64,000 bases of DNA from Cynocephalus volans (taxonomy: Eukaryota > Chordata > Mammalia > Dermoptera > Cynocephalidae): assembly GCF_027409185.1 (NCBI RefSeq), contig NC_084461.1:156794001-156858000 (forward strand), written 5' to 3'. The notes under the pieces are model-generated. The model saw nothing but the letters and a program-made list of their open reading frames with translations, had not been told where the DNA came from and did no database searches. Made by a program: the position numbers and the translations under genes. Each line of letters opens with the position of its first letter. Position 1 is the stretch's first letter. This document shows positions 55,338 through 64,000 of the stretch, piece after piece.

Positions 55338-55440
55338 CTGTGGCCTCGCCCGGGAACAAGGCGCCTGTGCATGAACGCAGTGAGTGTGTGACCATATCCC
55401 GGGGTGCGTGACACACTGTGTGTGCGACGGTGAGTGTGCT
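52331..55440. other. GPRIN1 intron 1, promoter-proximal part
   Basis: No exon recognised. MIR fragments lie at about 53570-53660 (+) and 53890-54070 (-). From 54180 to 55440 the sequence is rich in alternating TG/CA, ending in a (TG)n run at 55308-55335. Open frames up to 209 codons (52314-52943) have no recognisable product. Confidence 0.6.
55308..55335 (+). repeat. (TG)n microsatellite
   Basis: About 14 TG units just inside the right end of GPRIN1 intron 1, about 100 bases before the CpG island starts. Confidence 0.9.
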
Positions 55441-56344
55441 CAGTGGTGCGAGTGGAGCCCCTCAGGCGTCGAGCTGGCTCTAGGGAGGAGATAAATCAAC
55501 GCAGGAGGACCCCCCTCCCTCCGGTGGCGGGAAGCGCCCCCTCCCTCAGGGCCGTGCGGAACAAAGCCTCCGGCGGCGGCGAGGCCGGGCGCGGGGCCCC
55601 GCTCCTACACACGGGGCGGCCTTGCCCGCTGGGTCCCTCGGGTGTTCGGCCCGGAGCTGAGGGACCCGCCCCCGCCCCGCCCGGGCGAGGAGCCTGGAAA
55701 CGGTCACCCGCCGCCCCAGGCCGCGCGCGCACACACACACCCGGGCGCACGCCGCGTGTGGTGCCCGAGCCCCGCTGCCGAGGGGCTTTGAAGACCCTGG
55801 ACAGCGGTTCCAGGGCTGCCGCGAGCGGACGAAGGGAGTCGATGCCGCCCGCCCAGAGGGGCAGAGGTGCGGGCGAGGCGCTTACCCGGCCGTGCCGCCG
55901 CTCCGGCCCCTCGGCGCGCTGCGCTCTGGCTCCCGCTGCGGCCGACGCCCGAGCAGCCTCGGCTGCCTCCGGCCCGGCTGGCGGGCGGACCCGCGGACTC
56001 CGCGCCGCCGTCCCCCGTGCCGGCTCCGCGCTCCCGCCCCGCGCCCCGCGCCCCATGCCCCGCCCCGGGCATGCGCGTTGGCCGACTCGCGGCCTCGGAA
56101 CTCGGGAGGGGGCGCTGCGGGCGGGGAAACCGGGGCCAGAGGGAGGGTGGGGAGCCCCTCGCCTGTCACCCTTCACAGCGGCCCCAGGGCTCCTGGGTTC
56201 CCCGCCCTCCTCGGTCGGGTTCCCATTTCACAGACGAGGAGACTGAGGAGGGGAGAGGCTGTCCATTTGCTACGCGCCTGCTGAGGGCGGGGCGCGCTGC
56301 CTCTCAGATCTCACTCAACCCAGTTCCGCGAACGTCCTCTTCTT

Positions 56345-56376
<32 letters not shown>

Positions 56377-56720
56377 TTACCAAGGAGAGAATTGGGACTC
56401 AGAGAGAGACAGCCACTTGTCTGAAGACACGCGGCGCCTGGATGGGAACCCAGGTCGGCTTCATCTTGGATCTCCGCTTGCCAGGAGATTTCCCGCCTCC
56501 CCCTTGGCTGCACTTCCGGCTTTCTCTGCCCCTCCCCCGGCCCTTTGTCTCGCCGCTGCCCACGCTCCCGCGAGTGGCGGGGACGCTAGCGGTGGTGGGG
56601 GTGGAGAGGCGCCTTCCATTCCCAGCCTGCCGGTCTCCCCAACCAGGGTGCTCACCCACCCTCCGATCTGTGTAAGCCCCTTTCTCCTCCCCCTGAGTGC
56701 CCTGGAGCAAGTCATTTCAC
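55440..56720 (-). promoter_or_regulatory. GPRIN1: CpG island, GPRIN1 promoter and untranslated first exon
   Basis: About 1.3 kb of very CpG-dense sequence with GC boxes (ccgccc, ccccgccccg). A minus-strand donor (CGG|GTAAGC) is read at 55885, so a non-coding exon probably ends at 55886 and starts near 56050-56100, matching the 5' UTR exon that the coding exon requires. A pyrimidine run at 56343-56380 interrupts the island. Start-site position is inferred. Confidence 0.7.
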
Positions 56721-57245
56721 CTCTCTGAGCGTCAGTTTCCTGATCTGTAAAATGGGACTAACATTAATCACCTGACAGTGGACTTGGAAGGATAAAGGAG
56801 CCTGAAGTAAGTATTCAGGAGCTTCCAGCTTAATCTGAGTTGCCAAGGACATGAGGACTCGCTGCCCACTCCCTCACATTTCCAGGCAGAGAAGTAGTCC
56901 CTCCCCTTCGACTTCCCGGAGGAGAAAAAATAATTCCATAATTGTCCTAGAGGTGATATAACCCTTTCGCACCTGTACTATGAAAACACCTACCCAAAAT
57001 GGTAACAACTAAAGTTAATGAAAGCCTTATTTAGGGACAGACACTGTGAGAAGATTTTATTTACAGGTTTCATCCAATTTCACTTTCCGGTCACTTAAGA
57101 ACAAGTTAATATTAATGTATGATATCCCCATTTTTCAGATAAGAGATACAGATAAGTTACTTGCTTGTGGTCACACACCTAGTTAGTAGTGGAGCTGGGA
57201 TTACAAACCTATGCAGTCTAACTCATGAAACCTCACGCTTAACTC
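56690..57245. repeat. MIR copies flanking the promoter (+ then -)
   Basis: 56700-56810 is a plus-strand MIR ('gcaagtcatttcacctctct', 'cctgatctgtaaaatgggac'). 57010-57245 is a minus-strand MIR ('tatccccatttttcagataa', 'ttgtggtcacacacctagtt'). Confidence 0.75.
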
Positions 57246-57659
57246 TTAACGTTTTACTCCTCTCCCTTGCCAGGCGAACCATGATCTTTTTTTAAAAAGA
57301 TGTTTAAAAGTCTAAGTGGCAGATGAAGAAAATACATGGGACCGGCGTTTTCTGCCAGCATCTCAGGGAAGAAAACCTCAGACTGTCGGCAAATCTTCAG
57401 CACCACGGACAGCACCGAACACTGGGGCACCTTCCTAACATTTCCGGTCCTGAAAATTGCTCATTCACTGCCCACATGGACATTTCGCTGCAGAATTTAC
57501 AAATCCTTCTCCACAGCCATCATTTCAGTTTATTCACCCTACAACCCTTCAAGATAAACCTTAATGGCTCCATGATACAGACTGAGAAATCGAGGCTTGG
57601 TTTGGTTCACAAGATGTGAAAAGTGGCAAGAACCAACCTATGACCTAAAAAGTTCCCCT

Positions 57660-58760
57660 TTGGGCAGGACGGTGGACAGGAACAGGATCAAAGCATGAGT
57701 GAGGGGCTGTAGCAGTTGTTCAGGTGAGGGACGATGATGCATGAACCACATTAGTGTTTGTTGGGATGGAGAGGTGGGGCCAGATTTGATACCTATTTAG
57801 GAGTAAAATCAGTAGGCTTGGTCATGGGGTGGATGTGGGTGTGAGGAGAGAGAGGATTCTGCTGCCTCTTTGAGGTTCTGCCTTGGGGAGCCAGGTGGAT
57901 GGAAGACAGATGAGCCCTGGGGAAAGGAGGAGCTTATAGGACGACCACACTGAGACATATGTATGGCCAAGTCTGGAGACAGACGAGGGAGCCCATCAAC
58001 CGAGAACTGGTGATGGAGGTCATGGGAGGGATGTTGGCACATGGGGGGAGAATATAAACAAGATAGGGAGACAGGAGGGCCCTATGTCAACCCTGAGGAA
58101 CACCAACATTAAAGGACTGGTCAGGAAAAGGAGATTGCAAAAAAGAATGAGAAACAGTGTCCTAAGAATCCAGAAGAAACCCAGGAGAGTGGGATGTCTC
58201 AGAAGCCAAGGGGAAAGAATGTTCCAGAAAGAGTGTCAACCACATCAGGGAGACAAGTTATGGCCTGAAAGGTGTCTTTTGGGCTTGAAAAGAAGGCATT
58301 TGGAAACCTGATGAGCGCAGTCAGTGGAGTGGTGGGGGTGGAAGGCAGACTTGGTGGGAGGGGGACCTGATGAGTAACTGGGAGTAAGGAAGTTAGAGTG
58401 AGCACGTCGACAACTTTCTCAAAAAGTTCAGGCTTTGAGAGAGAAAAGAGGCAAGACAGTCTCTACAGGGAGAGAGGAGGTTAAGACGGAGGAAGCTCGA
58501 AGGTATTTAAATCCTGATGGGAGGGGCCCAGTACAGAAAGGGAAGATGCCAGCAAAGTATGGCTTGAGGCTGGGCCCAGATGCTCAGGTGGAAGGCGAGG
58601 ATGGGATCCAGAAGGCTTGGACAGCTCACAGACTCTGAGATAGAGATTGAGGGCATGTGGTTTATTTGTGAGGTGCAAGGACACCAGCAGGGGAGTGGGA
58701 AGGAGACCCAGGAAGGGAAGGCAGCCAGTAAGAGGTCATTATTAAGCAAGCCCACCACAG
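57660..58760 (-). repeat. L2-like LINE body, antisense
   Basis: Purine-rich sequence with 'acccaggagagtgggatgtc', 'agtcagtggagtggtggggg' and 'gagtgtcaaccacatcaggg', phrases of the antisense strand of L2 upstream of its 3' end. Confidence 0.5.
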
Positions 58761-58799
58761 TGGGTGAGTGAAGTTTAATCCTGCAGGGAAGTCTTGGGA

Positions 58800-61700
58800 A
58801 ATTTGGTAAATAAGCACTTCAGAATTCTCCTGGCTAAGGGCAAGGGAGCTGGGGTATTTATACCCTAGCACCTGACAGACATTGGTTAAGGGCCTTCCCT
58901 GGGGTGTGTAGCATGGGGTTGTGCCTGTGTTAACTCCCAGGCACCTCTGGCCCACAGTGCATGTGGGCAAAGTGGGGTTCAGAATCCTGAGAGCAGCTTC
59001 TTACAAAGATGCAGGTATTGGCTGCTGGGAGTCCCGCTGGTGAGCACACAAGTGGTGAGTGCCTCCAAGAGGATGTGGTCAGAGCTCTGACAGTGTCTGC
59101 TATGTGGGCACAGTCAGGGCCTCTTTCCATCTGTGTCCTGTACCACACTCTCCAACCACTCTTTTTCCAGAGGGACTTGTTGGTAAAAATATTTTTTTTT
59201 AGAGAAAAATTTCAGACAACAAAACAAAACACTTGCTAAGGCAGAGGAGGAGCTCAAAATGGGCATGAAGGCGGTAAGTGTGGGTTCAGTGCTGGCTTTT
59301 GCTGGTCTGTGTGGTCCTGATTGAGGTGTCTCTGAGCCCCAACTTCGTCATATGTAATGTGTAGCTCTCAGAGCTGTAAGGAGGATGTAGGGAGGGAAAA
59401 TACACACAGTGCCTGGCATAGCATAGGCCTTTGTGGGGGACACCACTGCTACGGCAGGCCCAGCACTGTGCACCATTTTCTGACCATAGCATCTGCATTT
59501 TCCTTGGGGACCTCCTCCCCACCTCAGTCTATGTGGTGGGGTGGGGTGGACCTCACTGCCAGCTCTAGGGGTAGGCAGTGGCTCAGGCCTGGCTGGTTGC
59601 TGTCCAGTGATTCATTCTGGGATTGAGGGTGGAGCACTGGACCAAACCCAGGGCAACTGGCTTTCACACTTTCTTGGAACTTTGAGGGTTGCTAAATTGG
59701 TGGTGTGTCCACCTGGAGTTGCTGGGGGGTCATATTTGTCCCCATGTGAAGAGAGTGTGCCTAAGCCCAGGTTGTGGCTCATCCTGGGGTTCGGGCTCAC
59801 CCCGTGACAACCAGCATGGTCATCCACACCAGAGTGAGTGTGTGTGCACACATATCTTGCGTTTGTCTGCTGCTGGGGAGCTATACACACTCGTACGCAC
59901 CAGAAAATAAACAAGTGCCTGCAGCTCTTTGGCTGGCGCCCAGGCCGGGGGTGGAATAAACAATCCCAGTGACTTTCTGAAAAGCAAGTGTGTGTGGCAA
60001 CAGGCGCCATGGAGACAAGCAGACTGTACCAGATCAGAGACAGCAGCCACCCCCCCATACCACCCCTGCATAAACATGCATGCGTGCATGCATGCATGCA
60101 CACACACACACAATATGTATCTAGTGCTCGCTCTTCCCCTCTCATGTCCATATCATGTTCGTATCTCCTCCATCAAACATAATCTCTCTTTCACACCCAG
60201 GCAACCCACCCCTGGGGTCTAGCCAGCTACCCCAATTCCAGCTTTGCTTGAGGAATAAGGCTTTTGAAGTCTGAGATTCCCAGTACAACAGCATCCACAG
60301 TTACTGACCCCTTCACCTGGAGGCTAATCCTGGTCTAGGCCAAATTTCAGGAAATCATATCCCCTAGGGAAGGTATGTGCTCTGTGTGTGTGTGTGTGTG
60401 TGTGTACATGCGCGCACGTATGTGTGTTTGTAGGTATTATATGTAGGGGGTATTATATGGCTGGCAGTGCCATATAAATCCAACTTTCTGTAAAGATCTT
60501 GTGTTTGCTCCAAGGGTGCACACACAACACACATTGCTCCTTCAAGAAACACTCACCTGGGTCCGGCACCCCCTGAGGATTGCACAGACATGCCACCAAA
60601 TACAGAACCTCAGATATGTGTCTATCCTCATGCATGGAGTGTAAACCCAATCTACCCTAGATGATGATAATAGTGGTAGTGTCCAATTTACTGACTACCT
60701 AAGTGTTTTATAGTCATCATTTCATTCTATTTAATCCTCAAGGAAAACCGTCTGACACAATACTATTATTATTATTCCCATTTCATAGACAAAGAAACTG
60801 AAGTTCAGAGAGGTTAAGTAATGTACTCCTCAGATCACACAGCTAGAAAGTGACAAAGCTGGGAATCATATTGCAGCTGCACTATTAGATATACATGCAA
60901 CACCCCACGCATACACACATGCCTACACACACGTGCGTGCACACACACATGCAGAAACCCTGCCTCCTCAGTCAGCCCAGATAACTGATGCTGTGGGGTC
61001 ACCTTCCCCACCCCAACCTCCTCACAGGTACCACTCCCAGACCTTCTCAGTGCTACCTGATATTCACGCGAGTCACTGGCCTGGGACATATGGGCACAGC
61101 CTGCTGCGCACACAGGCCCCCTCCCTCCCTTTCTACAATCCCCTTACCCCAGCAGCTGCAAGCCCCAACCCTGCTGGGGGCGGCCCAGGATTTGGATGGG
61201 TGACTCAGGCTGATTCATGGCCCAGATGCTCCTTGGCAGCCCCCTCCCCCATTCTGTCCAGATAGCCTATTTGGAAGGCAGAGTTGAGCCTTGGGACAGA
61301 GGACAGGGAGAAGGGCTTCTGTGGCCCCCTCCACTCCCCAATATTCTGCAGGAACTTTTGGGCAGCCCCCCCATACCCCTCATTCTGACAAGGAAAGGGG
61401 TCCTTCTGCTTGGGCACCGGCCACAGGCTCCCTCTCTAATCCCAGGTCCCATTTTGGCTCCCTTGCCCCTCCTCTTGGCCTTAATAACAACAACAACATT
61501 AACGATCTAATTGGTTCACTCATGTTTTATAGCACTCTACAGTTTACAAAGCACTTTCTCATCAATATCCCATTTAATTCTCCTACTAGTCCTACGGGAT
61601 GGAAATTAGCATCATCACTTTGGATCTGAGGAAACGAGGCTCATGAACTGTCCAGTGTCACACAGATGGTGAAATGACAGAGCCAGGAAGCAAGTTTGGG

Positions 61701-62880
61701 CCTCCTGATCCAATCTGTGGAAGTAAGCACTAGGGCCAGCAGTTGAGCTGCAGTTGGGCATGGTGAGGGCATGTGGGAACATGGTGGGGACCATAAGGAA
61801 GGCATGGTGGGAGCATCACATGTCAGAGGTATGACCCATGGCTTGGTGTGTGTAGCAGGGTTTTTGCCAAATTTTTCTCTTTACCCTTCTGCAATTAATG
61901 GATTATGGAATTATTTATGCTTTCGAGTCTTTTAAGTATTTCAGGCCAATATCCCAAGGCTAACAAATCCAGAGCACGAAGTTTCTGCTAAGGAGGGTTT
62001 GGCTGTGGGACCTTTGCTTCCTGAAGCTTCAGTTTCCTCATCTAAAAAAATGAGTCCAGGTCTCTGGCAGAGTTAGGCTATTGAGAGGTGCGAGTGAAAT
62101 CATACTCATCCTGCCCTTTAGAAGCCATGAAGGACTTCCACAAAGGCTGCTGTTTTTCATATATTGTTTTATATTTTACAAAACATCGTGGGTGCTGGGC
62201 AGAGGGTGGGGTGGGCTTCTGGGAGCCTGGGGTGGTGCTGAGAGGGGGAGTGGGTGACAGCTCTTCCTTTCCCCCTGCCTGGGCTCAGCCTGGCCTTCCC
62301 CCACCCTCAGCCCAGAGCCGGTTTCTAGGCAACAGAATGGATGCAGGGATGGTTCGGGGGAGAGAGCTATAAATAGGGAAGGGAGAAAACAAAAATAAAG
62401 TTCCAGAGAAAGCTCTGGAGCCACATTACTGGGGGTTGGGGGTTGAGAGGTTGGGGAGAGAGATGGACAAATAGTGGGGACACAGGGACAGCCCCCAGTC
62501 CTTCATCAGGGGGAGAGGAAGTTTTCAGGCTGGCTGCCCAGCAAGGGTCCTCAGAGTGCTGACACGGGTGGGAAGGGGGTCTCTGTGTGCACAGCTGAAC
62601 AGGGTGGGAGCGATGAGGAGAAATCACTTCCCTTCAGAGGAGAGGGGAAAGTTTAGAGGAGAGAAGGATTTCAACAGGCAGAGTTAGGGGCAGCTGTCTG
62701 TGGAGGAAAGAGTGAAGGCAGAGGAAGACAAAGAATGGGTCAGACGAGGTGGGACTGGGTCCATGCATCTCAGGAGGCCTGGCCGGGCTCAGCCTCACTG
62801 ACTCCCACCCCCACTCCCGCCAGTACATGCAGACACACAGAGGGGTGGGCTCTTCCTCCATCTGCGCCGCTTGCTCTCCC
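58800..62880. other. Intergenic stretch between GPRIN1 and the next gene
   Basis: No gene recognised. It contains CATG/CA-type simple repeats at about 60075-60112, TG runs at 60382-60402, minus-strand MIR copies at about 60690-60870 and 61490-61720, and otherwise unremarkable GC-rich DNA. In human the next gene is SNCB, whose 3' end should lie beyond the right edge. Confidence 0.6.
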
Positions 62881-62889
62881 CCAGATCTG

Positions 62890-63065
62890 CCCATGCCATT
62901 CTCTTCATCCAGGTTTCAGCTCCAACCTCACCTCCTCAGACACCTGACCTGGCCATCTTATTTTAATGCTGCACACCACCCCCTCCCTGCCACATTCTAC
63001 ATATCGCTCCGTTTTGGGTTCTTTACAAAACTCCAAATTATCTTGTTCCATGTATTTGTTGATCA
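62890..63065 (+). repeat. L2 LINE fragment
   Basis: 'caggtttcagctccaacctc', 'acctcctcagacacctgacc', 'caccccctccctgccacatt' follow the L2 3' order. Confidence 0.65.
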
Positions 63066-63581
63066 TTTTGTGATAGCTGGAAGGTGAGCAGCGACCTGCA
63101 GGGCTGTTGCCTGCAGCCCCTCACTTTTAAGGACAGAGAAGGTGTGTATCATACACTGTTGGATGACACGATGAACACACACAACACATTGGACATCTGT
63201 GTACATGCGTGAACACACAGACATAGCACACCTCATGCCCATACCACATAAGCAAGTGTGCATACAGCTGAAACCCAACACTCGCACAGTCTCGTTCCCA
63301 GTCTCCATGAAACTGCACAAGGAACTGTACTCTCCACACTGCTGTGTCCATGGCTCCCTACTATCGGTGGTTTTCGTCTCCCCTTAAAGCCAGAGCAAGC
63401 CCCTTTTGGAAATTCCAAAGGAGTTGGGCTTGAGGCTGAACATAGTCTTTGCCACTTCCCAGCAATGTGACCTACGTCAGGTGACTTTGCCTCTTCAGCC
63501 TCCATTCCCTCATCCATAAGTTGAGGGACTAAGAACAAGGAAGCCTTGAGGACAGTTTCAAGTGAAATTAATGGAGACAAG

Positions 63582-64000
63582 TGCTATGGGTCAAATGTGT
63601 CCCCAAAAGTTCATGTATTGGAAACTTGGTCTCTATTGCAACAGTGTTAAGAGGGTGGGAAATCCAATTAAGGTATTTAAAAGGTGGGGTCTTCAGGAGG
63701 TGATGAGATTATGAGGTCTGTGTCCTTATGAATGGACTGATCCATTGATGGGGTAATGAGTGTGGTTCTGATAGCTTTAAAAGGAGAGTAACTGAGAAGT
63801 TTAGCTCTCTTGCTCAGCCCTTTCTTACCATGTGACACCCTAGTCACCTCGGGACCCTGTAGAGAGTTCCCACCCCGCGAAGAACGCCCTCACCACACGT
63901 GTGCCCTGGATCTTGGACTTCCTAGCCTCCAAACCTGTAAGAAATAAATTTCACTTCTTTATAAATTACCATGTCAGGTATTTTGTTATAAGCAACAGAA
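63582..64000 (+). mobile_element. MaLR LTR, cut by the window edge
   Basis: Begins TG at 63582 ('tgctatgggtcaaatgtgtc'), with 'ttcatgtattggaaacttgg', 'taaaaggtggggtcttcagg' and 'ggatcttggacttcctagcc', and runs to 'gttataagcaacagaa' at the last base. It lacks only the final dozen or so bases. Confidence 0.88.

Noticed and set aside
55434-56246. 270-codon plus-strand and 226-codon minus-strand frames in the CpG island
   Set aside because: Stop codons are rare in very GC-rich DNA; the region is a promoter with an untranslated exon.
62000-64000. 3' end of SNCB
   Set aside because: No synuclein coding exon (KTKEGV-type repeat) is readable on either strand; the human spacing puts it beyond the window.

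Overview
This is mammalian nuclear DNA. It has spliced genes with long introns, CpG-island promoters, and dense old placental repeats (MIR, L2, MER2, MER5A, MaLR LTRs). It has no Alu. Its lineage-specific SINEs are built from one or two tRNA-Ile-like units. Such a monomer/dimer family is known as CYN in colugos (Dermoptera), so a colugo such as Galeopterus is my best guess; this rests on recalled family descriptions, not a search.

Layout. At 1-450 lies a CpG-rich promoter segment with a minus-strand splice donor. By synteny with human 5q35.2 it is probably the 5' end of RNF44, most of which lies outside. Near 890-943 sits an inverted pair of ZNF143-type promoter motifs. From 1 kb to 20 kb I see no coding gene; it holds MIR, L2, a MER2, a MER5A, a two-LTR MaLR element and tRNA-Ile SINEs. 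From 20,263 to about 43,700 (+) is CDHR2 (protocadherin-24), for which I place 30 coding exons with intact splice frame totalling 1,270 codons, plus a final exon. From about 43,749 to 56,100 (-) is GPRIN1: a single coding exon (44,753-47,821), a roughly 8 kb intron rich in L2/L1/SINE insertions, and a CpG-island promoter. From 56.7 kb to the right edge I see only repeats and simple sequence; SNCB, next in the human order, is not reached.

Biology. CDHR2 is an intestinal and renal brush-border cadherin that forms adhesion links between microvilli. GPRIN1 is a neuronal membrane-associated effector of activated Go/Gi/Gz proteins. They are unrelated functionally and meet tail to tail with almost no spacing.

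The most notable observation is in CDHR2. An in-frame TAG ends the protein about 45-50 residues before the recalled human C terminus, and the downstream, formerly coding exon has a further apparent one-base loss at the ancestral stop. Together these remove the C-terminal PDZ ligand through which CDHR2 is known to bind harmonin (USH1C). No prokaryote-style system, CRISPR array or novel enzyme cassette is present.
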